Below, piece after piece: positions 1 through 8,295 of a DNA stretch of 64,000 bases. Source of the stretch: Paenibacillus sp. FSL R5-0345. Its GTDB lineage: Bacteria > Bacillota > Bacilli > Paenibacillales > Paenibacillaceae. The first letter of the stretch is position 1, and every line of letters starts with the position of its first letter. The DNA lies in assembly GCF_000758585.1 (NCBI RefSeq), contig NZ_CP009281.1, positions 2,976,001-3,040,000 of the forward strand, given 5' to 3'. Position numbers and translations under genes: made by a program. A model generated the notes under the pieces. That model was not told where the DNA came from. It ran no database searches and saw only the letters and a program-made list of their open reading frames with translations.

Positions 1-167
1 ATATGGAGAATATTCTCGTAAAGGAATATTTAAAAAATCTATATTTCTATAAGGGATTACGAAGTTTATGTTGTTAGAAATTTGAAATAATACAGTGAAT
101 GAGAACTTCAATAGAAGGGCATAGTACAAGCATTACGAAGAAATAAGTTCCATGACAACCATCAAAC

Positions 168-196
168 TTTACAATAAACATAGGAATAGATATAAT
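168..196 (+). promoter_or_regulatory. Promoter of the usp-mrp operon
   Basis: A TTTACA -35 (168-173) and a TATAAT -10 (191-196) are separated by exactly 17 bp, a near-consensus sigma-A promoter. The predicted start, about 203, is only some 25 nt before a terminator hairpin, so this promoter makes a short leader before the stress-protein/antiporter genes. Confidence 0.75.
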
Positions 197-227
197 TAAG
201 TATAACTTATCAGGTTTTGAATTACGT

Positions 228-264
228 AAGGGGCCTAACGCCAGTAGGCTCCTTTTGTTTTTCT
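228..264 (+). terminator. Leader terminator upstream of the mrp operon
   Basis: AAGGGGCCTA (228-237) pairs with TAGGCTCCTT (245-254) around a 7-nt loop and is followed by a T-rich tract to about 264. It lies between the promoter at 168-196 and the first gene, so it could act as an attenuator of the operon. It could also simply end a gene left of the window, although no such gene is visible in 1-167. Confidence 0.7.
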
Positions 265-282
265 TAGCCTTGTAACAGGAGG

Positions 283-921
283 GTGAAGGTCATACACAAT
301 GAAAAAATCATGGTTTGTGTTCATTATGGTCCGCATGGGGAACGTTTAATCCGGCGTGGTGTCCAATTGTCTGAAATAATAGGGGCGCCATTGTTTGTAT
401 TAAATGTCGATAGTTCGGACATTGATGAATATAATCAGAGCAAAGAAATGTATATGACGGTCTGGAAACGTCTTGCCGATGAAGCTGGCGCAGAATTTAT
501 CATTCGGAAACGTGAAGGCCGGAAAACAACAGATATTATTGTAGAAGTTGCTGAAATGAATGAGGTTACACAGATCGTCATCGGACAATCTGCTCAAACT
601 CGATGGCAGGAGCTTACCAAACGCAATTTCGTCAATGAACTCATTGGTAAAATGAAAATGATGGATCTGCACGTCGTGGCCGTTCAGCGGATGCGCGCCG
701 GTCTGGAAGAAACCCATGAGGAAGGCGTTATCGCCTACCTGGTCAAAAATGGGGATGAGTATCAGCTCAGTGATGAACCCAAGGGAGAGTATTCGCTTAA
801 AGGGAAGTTCTTTCACGAACTACACACCGAATTTGAGAACGGTTTATTCAGAATTGAGCAAGAAGATGGAAAGGCTAGATATTTGCATATTTGTGATGGC
901 ACATTAACCGATACTTTATAA
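283..921 (+). CDS. Universal stress protein-like (KdpD USP-type) protein
   Basis: Residues about 8-135 read as the universal-stress-protein alpha/beta fold used by the sensor kinase KdpD: an opening strand IMVCVHYGPHGERLIRRG, a central VIGQSAQTRWQEL stretch like the KdpD USP nucleotide loop, and a strand ending HVVAVQ. About 75 further residues have no recognised domain. No membrane segment or kinase domain is present, so it is a free cytosolic protein, perhaps sensing nucleotide or potassium state for the antiporter genes that follow 130 bp later. The start is awkward: GTG at 283 touches the AGGAGG at 277-282, while the next in-frame ATG at 310 is 27 nt from it. Another non-standard start may be used. 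The link to the Mrp antiporter is by position only. Confidence 0.75.
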   Translation: MKVIHNEKIMVCVHYGPHGERLIRRGVQLSEIIGAPLFVLNVDSSDIDEYNQSKEMYMTVWKRLADEAGAEFIIRKREGRKTTDIIVEVAEMNEVTQIVIGQSAQTRWQELTKRNFVNELIGKMKMMDLHVVAVQRMRAGLEETHEEGVIAYLVKNGDEYQLSDEPKGEYSLKGKFFHELHTEFENGLFRIEQEDGKARYLHICDGTLTDTL

Positions 922-943
922 TCGGGAGTGCTCTTATCACATG

Positions 944-964
944 AGGGCCTTTACTTTAGGCCCT
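944..964 (+). other. Hairpin between the usp gene and mrpA
   Basis: AGGGCCT (944-950) and AGGCCCT (958-964) form a perfect 7-bp stem with a 7-nt loop, but there is no T-run. It may slow or process the transcript between the first gene and mrpA rather than terminate it. Confidence 0.5.
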
Positions 965-1052
965 TCCAATCATATGATCTTTGGCTTTTGGTAAAAAAGT
1001 AAGTACTAAAGTTCACAACTTGATAAGCTCAAGTGGAAAAGGAGGACTGCCT

Positions 1053-3911
1053 TTGCTGCATGTAATCATACTTGTTCCGTTTCTAATGGCCTTAGTAATC
1101 GCACTTTTGACCAAGAGGGCATCCAACCTTCATAGAGGATGGTTTGTTTTCCCCGGTTCGCTCGCATTGTTTATTTATTTTTTAACCCGGATTCCCGTTA
1201 TTAAGGGTGGGGAATTGGGTTATGAAACGATTTCTTGGATTCCTTCACTAGGAATTGATTTGGTTTTCCATCTGGATGGATTAAGTTTACTGTTTGCTTT
1301 GTTAATCACTGGAATGGGTAGCCTTGTAATTATCTATTCAATTTTTTATCTGGACCGACGAAAAGAAGCGTTGACACCTTTTTATATTTATCTAATGTTG
1401 TTTATGGGTGCGATGCTTGGCGTTGTACTTTCGGATAACTTGATGGTGTTATACGGTTTTTGGGAATTAACAAGTGTTTCGTCATTTCTGTTAATTGCTT
1501 TTTGGCATCGGAGGCAAAAATCGCGGTATGGTGCTCTGAAATCAATGCTGATTACCGTATTCGGTGGTTTAGCGATGTTTGCCGGTTTTTTGATGCTGTA
1601 TGTAATGACAGGCACCTTTAGTATTCGGGAAATTTGGAGTGAGGTTGGCGATATCAGTGGGCATGCGTTGTTTATTCCAGCGATGCTACTAATTCTGTTA
1701 GGCGCATTCACTAAATCAGCTCAGTTCCCGTTCCATATCTGGCTGCCGGATGCCATGGAGGCACCGACACCCGTTAGCGCGTATCTTCACTCGGCAACGA
1801 TGGTTAAAGCCGGATTGTATCTTGTCGCCCGTTTCAGCCCTATTTTTGCGGGGCAATATGAGTGGTTCTGGATTGTGTCAGGCGTCGGTTTGATCACCTT
1901 GATTTATGGTTCTATCCAGGCGATGAAGCAGACGGACCTGAAGGCTCTATTAGCCTATTCAACAATTAGTCAACTTGGACTGATTATGGGATTGCTGGGA
2001 ATGGGATCGGCAGCGGCATTTTATATAGGAGAAGAAGCTGTCTTTTATACTGCTGCAACAACAGCGGCTATCTTTCATCTTATTAACCATGCCATCTTTA
2101 AAGGCTCGTTGTTTATGATGGTCGGTATAGTTGACCATGAGACAGGTACCCGGGACCTGCGAAAGCTAGGCGGACTGATTTCCATTATGCCGGTTACCTT
2201 TACGATAGCGATGATCGGCAGTTTCTCCATGGCTGGTTTGCCGCCATTTTCGGGTTTTTTAAGTAAAGAGATGTTTTTTACAGCTGTCCTGAATATCCGT
2301 AACTTGGATATATTCTCTATTCCCTCGTTGTTTACGCTCTTCCCGGTTTTGGCCTGGATTGCCAGCGTCTTTACTTTTGCATACAGTATGATTTTGGTAT
2401 TTCACACCTTTTTCGGAAAATATCAGCCTGAGAAGCTGGACAAAAAACCGCATGAAGCCCCATTTGGACTTCTGCTTGCCCCGTGCCTGCTTGCAGTGCT
2501 GTCTATATTTATCGGTTTTTTCCCGAATATATTATCTAAAACTCTTATTATCCCTGCAATGAATGCTATTCACCCCATCTTGCAGACCGGAGAGCCCTTT
2601 GTAGTGAATATCCATTTCTGGCACGGCTTTACACCAGAAGTATGGATGACACTTGGCGTTGTGATTCTTGGTATTACTGTATACCGAATCTATGGCCGCT
2701 TAAGTCTGGTCGATAAAGAATGGGGCAGTGGCTACACTTTAAATCATGTCTATGACGGAGTAATCCGGCTGGTTGAGAAATTCTCTAGATGGGTGACTGG
2801 TTCTTACATGACTGGTTCCATGAGACATTATTTAATGTATATTTTTTCCTTCTTGATCGTAACGATTTGTGGAGTCGTATGGTATTCAGATGGAATCACA
2901 CTAGGTACGACTGAGTATACTCCGTTTTCTTTGTTTGAAGTTATTGCTGTAATGGTTCTGCTTCTAGGTGCTTTGGCTATTCCATTTGTACGCTCCAGAA
3001 TAACAGCCATTTTGTTAACAGGAATGGTTGGTTATATGGTTACTTTGCTCTTTGTTCTGTTCCGAGCTCCTGATCTGGCGCTTACGCAGATGATAGTTGA
3101 AGTGGTATCTGTTACCTTGTTCCTGCTATGTTTCCGGCATTTGCCTAGGTTGGAAAAAGAGAAGCTCAAACCTCGTGCGCACTTGCTTAAACTAATTATT
3201 TCCATCGGGATGGGCGTAACAATGACCTTGGTTGCACTTGCTGCTTTAGGTAGTAGTCCATTTGAATCCATTTCGAAATATTATGTGGAGAATAGCTATA
3301 CTCTGGGTGGCGGTAAAAATATTGTTAATGTTCTGCTCGTTGATTTCCGCGGCTTTGATACCATGTTTGAAATAACGGTACTAGGCCTCGCCTCACTTGC
3401 TATTTATTCCATGATCAAGCTGCAGTTGGATGCAGATTCAGCTGCTGAACAACTGAAGAGAGCTGTTAAATATAATAAGCCACGTTATTCTCGAAGTGAT
3501 GATGTGTTGCTGCAATCAGTAGCTAAAGTAGCATTCGTTATCATTCTAATATTTTCGCTATATCTGTTTTTTGCCGGTCATAATAATCCGGGAGGCGGAT
3601 TTATTGGAGCTTTGATGGCTTCTGCTGGTTTGGTACTACTCGCAATTACTTTTGGAATGGATATGGTTGAGAAGGTGCTGCCTATTAATTACCGTAAGTT
3701 AATCGCGATCGGGATTTCCATTGCTTTTCTTACCGGTGTAGGCTCATTTATATTCGACGTACCCTTTCTGAGCCAAACCTTTGGATATTTCCAATTGCCG
3801 CTTATGGGCAAAACAGAACTAACCACTGCAATGTTCTTTGATCTCGGTGTTTTTCTAGCTGTAATTGGTGTCACAATGAATATCATATTTACGATCGGGA
3901 GGGATAGCTAA
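1053..3911 (+). CDS. mrpA: Na+/H+ antiporter subunit A fused to subunit B (MrpA-MrpB)
   Basis: This is the large membrane subunit of the Mrp cation/proton antiporter, which exports Na+ in exchange for H+. The N-terminal part carries the NuoL/MrpA core, including FHIWLPDAMEAPTPVSAYLH and many membrane helices, then the MrpA extension (FRAPDLALTQMIVE). The last about 140 residues are a full MrpB: FAGHNNPGGGFIGALM and the helix run to the end. In Bacillus subtilis MrpA and MrpB are separate; here they form one polypeptide of about 952 residues. The open frame reaches back to 981, but TTG at 1053 has AAGGAGG (1039-1045) 7 nt upstream and gives the expected MLHVIILVPFL start. The TAA overlaps the mrpC ATG by one base, so translation is probably coupled. 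Confidence 0.93.
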   Translation: MLHVIILVPFLMALVIALLTKRASNLHRGWFVFPGSLALFIYFLTRIPVIKGGELGYETISWIPSLGIDLVFHLDGLSLLFALLITGMGSLVIIYSIFYLDRRKEALTPFYIYLMLFMGAMLGVVLSDNLMVLYGFWELTSVSSFLLIAFWHRRQKSRYGALKSMLITVFGGLAMFAGFLMLYVMTGTFSIREIWSEVGDISGHALFIPAMLLILLGAFTKSAQFPFHIWLPDAMEAPTPVSAYLHSATMVKAGLYLVARFSPIFAGQYEWFWIVSGVGLITLIYGSIQAMKQTDLKALLAYSTISQLGLIMGLLGMGSAAAFYIGEEAVFYTAATTAAIFHLINHAIFKGSLFMMVGIVDHETGTRDLRKLGGLISIMPVTFTIAMIGSFSMAGLPPFSGFLSKEMFFTAVLNIRNLDIFSIPSLFTLFPVLAWIASVFTFAYSMILVFHTFFGKYQPEKLDKKPHEAPFGLLLAPCLLAVLSIFIGFFPNILSKTLIIPAMNAIHPILQTGEPFVVNIHFWHGFTPEVWMTLGVVILGITVYRIYGRLSLVDKEWGSGYTLNHVYDGVIRLVEKFSRWVTGSYMTGSMRHYLMYIFSFLIVTICGVVWYSDGITLGTTEYTPFSLFEVIAVMVLLLGALAIPFVRSRITAILLTGMVGYMVTLLFVLFRAPDLALTQMIVEVVSVTLFLLCFRHLPRLEKEKLKPRAHLLKLIISIGMGVTMTLVALAALGSSPFESISKYYVENSYTLGGGKNIVNVLLVDFRGFDTMFEITVLGLASLAIYSMIKLQLDADSAAEQLKRAVKYNKPRYSRSDDVLLQSVAKVAFVIILIFSLYLFFAGHNNPGGGFIGALMASAGLVLLAITFGMDMVEKVLPINYRKLIAIGISIAFLTGVGSFIFDVPFLSQTFGYFQLPLMGKTELTTAMFFDLGVFLAVIGVTMNIIFTIGRDS

Positions 3912-4246
3912 TGGAGCTTATTGTTGCCTTGGCGATCGGCGTATTGTTTTCTGTAGGTGTTTATCTAGTCCTTTCCAAAAGCTTGCTGCGCATCCTACTG
4001 GGTACTAACTTAATTACCCATGGTGTTCATTTATTGCTGCTGACGATGTCGGGTCTCAAGACAGGTGCTCCACCATTGCTAGGTGAAAAAGCGGAGGCAT
4101 ATGTAGATCCGTTACCGCAGGCGCTTATTTTGACCTCCATTGTAATTAGTTTTGGAGTAACAGCATTCTTCATTGTTTTGGCATATCGGACTTACCGTTC
4201 GACGGGTACGGATGATGTGGAAGGCACCAAGGAGGAGAGACAATGA
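3911..4246 (+). CDS. mrpC: Na+/H+ antiporter subunit C
   Basis: A 111-residue NuoK-like subunit of the Mrp antiporter with three membrane helices. The motif LLRILLGTNLITHGVHLLLL and the later PLPQALILTSIVISFGVTAF are typical of MrpC/MnhC. The start overlaps the mrpAB stop by one base and the end overlaps mrpD by ATGA, as in a tightly coupled operon. Length matches the family. Confidence 0.93.
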   Translation: MELIVALAIGVLFSVGVYLVLSKSLLRILLGTNLITHGVHLLLLTMSGLKTGAPPLLGEKAEAYVDPLPQALILTSIVISFGVTAFFIVLAYRTYRSTGTDDVEGTKEERQ

Positions 4247-5721
4247 ACAACTTGCTAGTGCTGCCTCTGCTGATTCCGGCCTTTACGGCAGTTATACTGA
4301 TTTTTCTAAAAGAACGAGTGGATCTGCAACGTATTATCAGTGCGGTTAGTGTATTTATAAATATCTTGGTTGCTGGAATCATTGTGTACCAGGTAAGTAC
4401 AAAAGGCATCCAGACCCTATATATGGGTGGATGGCTTCCGCCTTATGGCATTGTGTTTGTTGCTGATATGTTTGCAGCACTACTTGTGCTAATTGGTGCC
4501 ATTGTTGGTGCGGCTTGTCTGTTTTTTTCCTTCGCGAGCATTGGGGAAGAAAGAGAACGGTTTTATTACTATCCGTTTTTCCATTTTCTATTAACTGGGG
4601 TGTTCGGCTCGTTTCTCACCGGAGATCTGTTTAACTTATTCGTTTGCTTTGAGGTGCTGTTAGTTGCCTCGTACGCACTAATTGTACTTGGTGGCTCCAA
4701 AGGTCAACTGAGAGAGACGTTAAAATATGTGTTAGTAAACGTAATTTCCTCTTCCTTGTTCGTAGCGACGCTTGCTTATTTATATGCCGCGACAGGAACA
4801 CTGAATATGGCGCATCTATCTATGCGTGTAGCTGAGGCGGGACAAGGCGGAGTAATGAATGTCATTGCGGTCCTGCTGCTGATCGTATTTTCGATAAAGG
4901 CAGGGTTGCTGCTCTTTTTCTGGCTTCCGGACTCTTATAGCGCGCCACCTGTGGCTGTTAGGGCACTGTTTGGGGCATTGTTAACGAAAGTGGGATTGTA
5001 TGCAATTACACGTACCTTTACATTGATTTTTGTTCAAGATCCGGGTCTCACCCATACACTGATTGCCTGGATGGCGGGAGCGACGATGATACTTGGTGCA
5101 ATCGGTGCATTGGCTTACAATGATCTGAGCCGAATATTTAATTATAATATCATCATCAGTGTTGGATTTATCGCTTTTGGGATTTCTGTTGCGACTCAGG
5201 ATTCGTTAAATGGTGTAGTGTTTTATTTAATGCATGACATGGTTGCTAAAGCATTATTATTCTTCCTGGGTGGGTTGATTATCTCAGCATCGGGCACCGA
5301 CCGTTTAAAAGAAATGGGTGGTTTAATCCGACGTTATCCGTGGACCGGCTGGATGTTTTTTGTACTGACTTTGGCGTTGGTTGGTGTTCCACCACTTAGT
5401 GGTTTCGCTGGAAAAGTGATGATGGTACGTAGTGGATTTGGACAGAATCACGTAGTTCTGGCGCTTATTGCACTTGCATCCAGCTTTATCGTGTTATATT
5501 CCTTGATCAAGGTATTCCAGCAGGTATTTTGGGGTGGAGAGAAAAGGGAAGAACAAGTCAAACCGCTTCATTATAAAGCTATGATGGCACCGGCAGCTGT
5601 TCTGTTCGCGATTGTAATTCTGATGGGTGTAGGTGCTGAGACGGTAAACGGATATGTCAGTCAAGCCGGAGCTGTACTGGCTGATCCAGCATTATACATT
5701 AACGCTGTCATGAAGGAGTAG
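4243..5721 (+). CDS. mrpD: Na+/H+ antiporter subunit D
   Basis: A 492-residue NuoM/N-like proton-translocating subunit. Diagnostic stretches are GDLFNLFVCFEVLLVASYAL, with the conserved glutamate in the FE pair, and LPDSYSAPPVAVRALFGALL, with the following TKVGLYAITR lysine. About 14 membrane helices can be read. The start overlaps mrpC by four bases. MrpA and MrpD are the two subunits thought to carry the ion paths of the complex. Confidence 0.94.
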   Translation: MNNLLVLPLLIPAFTAVILIFLKERVDLQRIISAVSVFINILVAGIIVYQVSTKGIQTLYMGGWLPPYGIVFVADMFAALLVLIGAIVGAACLFFSFASIGEERERFYYYPFFHFLLTGVFGSFLTGDLFNLFVCFEVLLVASYALIVLGGSKGQLRETLKYVLVNVISSSLFVATLAYLYAATGTLNMAHLSMRVAEAGQGGVMNVIAVLLLIVFSIKAGLLLFFWLPDSYSAPPVAVRALFGALLTKVGLYAITRTFTLIFVQDPGLTHTLIAWMAGATMILGAIGALAYNDLSRIFNYNIIISVGFIAFGISVATQDSLNGVVFYLMHDMVAKALLFFLGGLIISASGTDRLKEMGGLIRRYPWTGWMFFVLTLALVGVPPLSGFAGKVMMVRSGFGQNHVVLALIALASSFIVLYSLIKVFQQVFWGGEKREEQVKPLHYKAMMAPAAVLFAIVILMGVGAETVNGYVSQAGAVLADPALYINAVMKE

Positions 5722-5726
5722 ATACT

Positions 5727-6200
5727 ATGGCTTTTCAACTATTATTGAATTTCATGATAGCATTCCTGTGGATGTTTCTGCACAATGACTGGACTGGACC
5801 GCGTTTCGTCATTGGTTTCCTGCTCGGTATACTCATTCTACTCGGAATGCGGCGCTTCTGGCCCAGGTTATATCTTGGTAAAGTGTGGGCGATTATTAAG
5901 CTAATCCTGTTGCTGCTGCGGGAGCTGGTCGTTTCTAGTTATGTAGTGGTAAAAGCCGTTCTAAGACCGGAGCTTAATATACGTCCAGCTATCCTCAAAT
6001 ATACTACAGAGCTGAAATCGGATTGGGAAGTGGCAACGTTAATCACGATGCTCTGCCTGACTCCCGGATCGGTAGTGCTTGAAGTTTCGGATGATAATCG
6101 GACTTTGTATATTCATGCTATGGATGTTGATGACCCTGCACAGTTCAGAGCCAATATCCGTGATACCTTTGAGCGTGCGATACAGGAGGTGACCCGCTAA
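5727..6200 (+). CDS. mrpE: Na+/H+ antiporter subunit E
   Basis: A 157-residue MrpE family protein: two or three N-terminal helices (MAFQLLLNFMIAFLWMFLHN) followed by a cytosolic domain with LITMLCLTPGSVVLEVSDD, the family hallmark. It begins 5 bp after mrpD and its stop overlaps the mrpF start. The length is normal. Confidence 0.92.
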   Translation: MAFQLLLNFMIAFLWMFLHNDWTGPRFVIGFLLGILILLGMRRFWPRLYLGKVWAIIKLILLLLRELVVSSYVVVKAVLRPELNIRPAILKYTTELKSDWEVATLITMLCLTPGSVVLEVSDDNRTLYIHAMDVDDPAQFRANIRDTFERAIQEVTR

Positions 6201-6493
6201 TGATCCATTTTATTCTTATGATATCCATTACGATCATGGCTCTAGCTATCGGCGTATGTGCTTGGCGTTTGGTGAAAGGACCTTCTTTACCTGACCGGGT
6301 GGCTGCACTGGATACGATCGGAATTAATCTGCTAGCCATGGTAGCCGTTTTATCTGTTTTTCTCGAAACGCAGGCCTTTATAGAAATTATTTTGTTGATT
6401 GGAATTCTTTCCTTTATCGGAACGACAGCCTTTGCTAGATATATCGAAAGGGGAGTGGTGCTAGAACATGGAAATGATCAAGACTGCAGGTGA
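6200..6493 (+). CDS. mrpF: Na+/H+ antiporter subunit F
   Basis: A 97-residue, three-helix subunit. The pattern RLVKGPSLPDRVAALDTIG followed by LLIGILSFIGTTAFARY is characteristic of MrpF/PhaF. It is translationally linked to mrpE by a one-base overlap, and its 3' end overlaps mrpG by 26 bases. Confidence 0.92.
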   Translation: MIHFILMISITIMALAIGVCAWRLVKGPSLPDRVAALDTIGINLLAMVAVLSVFLETQAFIEIILLIGILSFIGTTAFARYIERGVVLEHGNDQDCR

Positions 6494-6872
6494 GCTGCTG
6501 TTTGCCTTGTTAATTCTAATGGGGGCATTGCTTAGCGCCGTAAGTGCTATTGGTTTGATTCGGCTCCCTGATGTTTATCTAAGATCACATGCTGCCGCCA
6601 AAAGTGCGACTCTCGGTGTTTTATGTGTCTTGGTCGGGGCGTTTCTATATTTTGCATTATTTCAGGATCATATTAGTGCAAAGCTATTACTAGGGATTGT
6701 CTTCGTATTTATAACTGCACCTTTATCCGCCCACCTAACAGGCAGAGCGGCGTATCGTTCCGGTGTTCCTCATTGGGATCGAAGAATTCAGGATGATTTA
6801 AAAGAGGTGCTGGAGAAAGAGGAAGTTATACCAGCAACCCCTGAACAGGATATACCTCAAGAACAAAGGTAG
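6468..6872 (+). CDS. mrpG: Na+/H+ antiporter subunit G
   Basis: A 134-residue MrpG family protein with three helices and the family stretch IGLIRLPDVYLRSHAAAKSA. The acidic C-terminal tail (VLEKEEVIPATPEQDIPQEQ) is cytosolic. ATG 6468 has AAGGGGAG 12 nt upstream; an in-frame ATG at 6474 is an alternative. It is the last gene of the operon and a strong terminator follows 50 bp later, so the operon holds all seven Mrp functions in six genes. Confidence 0.92.
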   Translation: MEMIKTAGELLFALLILMGALLSAVSAIGLIRLPDVYLRSHAAAKSATLGVLCVLVGAFLYFALFQDHISAKLLLGIVFVFITAPLSAHLTGRAAYRSGVPHWDRRIQDDLKEVLEKEEVIPATPEQDIPQEQR

Positions 6873-6922
6873 AAGACCTAGGAATGAATCTTGATTTTCA
6901 ATAACAACAGCAATAACTGTAA

Positions 6923-6956
6923 CAAACCCGCGTTTGCACGCGGGTTTGTTTTTTTA
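6923..6956 (+). terminator. Terminator of the mrp operon
   Basis: A perfect 10-bp stem, CAAACCCGCG (6923-6932) with CGCGGGTTTG (6939-6948), has a 6-nt loop and a run of eight T at 6949-6956. Confidence 0.92.
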
Positions 6957-6986
6957 TTCATGGAGTATTATTCTTTTGTTAACATC

Positions 6987-7364
6987 TCAACGTACTGATA
7001 TTTTACCCTCTCCAGCAAGCCTGCGCAGCACCCTCGGAAGACACTCAATATCTGCTTCAGGAATGTCTAATTGAATACCATAATGGAAACCGTCTTGCTG
7101 TTCTCTATTCCATTTCAAGATTCCCTCTAAGTAAATAGATTCATCTGTAAGATCCATTTCCATACCAATCCGAACCAGATTATTTTCTGGATTAATGTTG
7201 AGGGGTAACGATAGGTGGCAGCCTGTTCGACTGATGTTAAATAGTACAGCTCTTACAGGCTTAGAAGGAACCTGAATTCCGTTAATACTAAGAATATGAA
7301 GATCAAGGGTTACAGGTTCTTTAAGGGTATATCGAAAAGGTTCATTTCTGCGATTAGTGTTCAT
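6987..7364 (-). CDS. PilZ-domain protein (paralogue 1)
   Basis: A single-domain PilZ protein of 125 residues, a probable cyclic di-GMP effector. NISRTG matches the second PilZ motif (D/N)xSxxG, and an N-terminal arginine cluster RRNEPFRY replaces the usual RxxxR. The rest is the expected beta barrel. A longer reading from 7391 exists, but ATG at 7364 has GGAGG five nt upstream and aligns with the start of the second PilZ protein at 38384-38767, which shares the EPFRY segment. Stop-to-stop it faces the mrp operon. The partner process is not visible; there are no flagellar or cellulose genes nearby. Confidence 0.8.
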   Translation of the reverse strand: MNTNRRNEPFRYTLKEPVTLDLHILSINGIQVPSKPVRAVLFNISRTGCHLSLPLNINPENNLVRIGMEMDLTDESIYLEGILKWNREQQDGFHYGIQLDIPEADIECLPRVLRRLAGEGKISVR

Positions 7365-7483
7365 ATGCTCCTCCATACTTTTCCATCTCATTTAAATTAT
7401 CGACAGAAAAGCAGGATTTGTGAAGAGCTATTAAACATAATTACGTTTAGAAGTTACAGAATTGCCTACCTGATTATTTGATT

Positions 7484-8065
7484 TTATCGTAATAATGTAA
7501 GTATTTCTTTTACAGAATTATCTACAAATGATCTTTCAGGACGAGATTTCATGATTACAGTAAGTCCAATTAAGGATATGACTAGGGTCTGCGCTAAACT
7601 CTTTGCATTAATAGTGGGATCAAGCTCACCTGAGCGCAAACCTCGATCAATCGTTTCTTGAAATATTACCGAGAGATACATCTGGTGTTCTCTTGTTAGG
7701 ACCTCGAATTTCTCATCATGGGGTGAAAGTTCAACCATCGAATTAATGCAAAAGCATCCCCAGTTCGGATTTTGCCCATATTCTTTTTCTACCATATTTT
7801 CAAAGAAGGCACGGAAAGCTTCTTTAACAGAAGAACTGTTTTGAAGTTTGTTCCGAATATAGGCTGCATGAGAACTTGTATATTTCCGCAACGCAGCTTC
7901 AAATAGTCCTTTTTTGTCTCCGAAGGTTGAGTAGATGCTTGGCCGCTGGATACCCATTCTTGATGTCAGGTCGCTCAAAGAGGTAGCTTCAAACCCTTTT
8001 TCCCAAAATACTTGCATAGCTGCATCCAATGCTTTTTCCTCATCAAATTCGCGTGGTCGAGCCAT
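7484..8065 (-). CDS. TetR/AcrR family transcriptional regulator
   Basis: The N-terminal 50 residues form a TetR helix-turn-helix (ALDAAMQVFWEKGFEATSLS, then MGIQRPSIYSTFGDKKGLFE), followed by an all-helical ligand domain of 193 residues in total. It is transcribed away from an MFS exporter gene. Both promoters carry the same inverted-repeat motif (8082-8097 and 8240-8253), so it very likely represses itself and the pump. The inducing molecule cannot be read from the sequence. Confidence 0.9.
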   Translation of the reverse strand: MARPREFDEEKALDAAMQVFWEKGFEATSLSDLTSRMGIQRPSIYSTFGDKKGLFEAALRKYTSSHAAYIRNKLQNSSSVKEAFRAFFENMVEKEYGQNPNWGCFCINSMVELSPHDEKFEVLTREHQMYLSVIFQETIDRGLRSGELDPTINAKSLAQTLVISLIGLTVIMKSRPERSFVDNSVKEILTLLR

Positions 8066-8081
8066 AGTAACTTCCTCTTTT

Positions 8082-8097
8082 CATATCGAACGGTATG
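8082..8097. promoter_or_regulatory. Probable TetR operator 1
   Basis: CATATCGAACGGTATG is an inverted repeat (CATAYCG, 2-bp centre, CGRTATG) with one mismatch. Read on the minus strand its core TACCGTTCGATATG matches operator 2 at 8240-8253. Confidence 0.7.
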
Positions 8098-8102
8098 ATA
8101 TG

Positions 8103-8131
8103 ATTTTATGGTGTGAAAACCATTATGTCAA
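8103..8131 (-). promoter_or_regulatory. Promoter of the tetR gene
   Basis: On the minus strand TTGACA (plus 8126-8131) and TAAAAT (plus 8103-8108) are 17 bp apart. The downstream operator at 8082-8097 lies just past the expected start site. Confidence 0.75.
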
Positions 8132-8192
8132 TATGAAATGGAAGTATAAACAGTTAAGTTTTAATAAATTCTCTTGCCCTATAAAGTATCTA

Positions 8193-8221
8193 TTGACAGT
8201 TATCTTTTTTTAGAGTTATAT
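8193..8221 (+). promoter_or_regulatory. Promoter of the MFS gene
   Basis: TTGACA (8193-8198) and TTATAT (8216-8221) are spaced by 17 bp. The predicted start, about 8228, is a dozen bases before operator 2. Confidence 0.7.
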
Positions 8222-8239
8222 TTGGCAAACATAATTACG

Positions 8240-8253
8240 TACCGTTTAGTATG
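8240..8253. promoter_or_regulatory. Probable TetR operator 2
   Basis: TACCGTTTAGTATG shares the consensus TACCGTTYRRTATG with operator 1 and sits between the MFS promoter and its ribosome site, a position where bound repressor would block transcription. Confidence 0.7.
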
Positions 8254-8295
8254 TAATTTAAAAATTTGATAAACGTTAATCAGGAGGCGTTATTT

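Noticed and set aside
6-17. 12-bp palindrome GAGAATATTCTC at the left edge
   Set aside because: Short, AT-rich, and without a gene context inside the window; could be chance.
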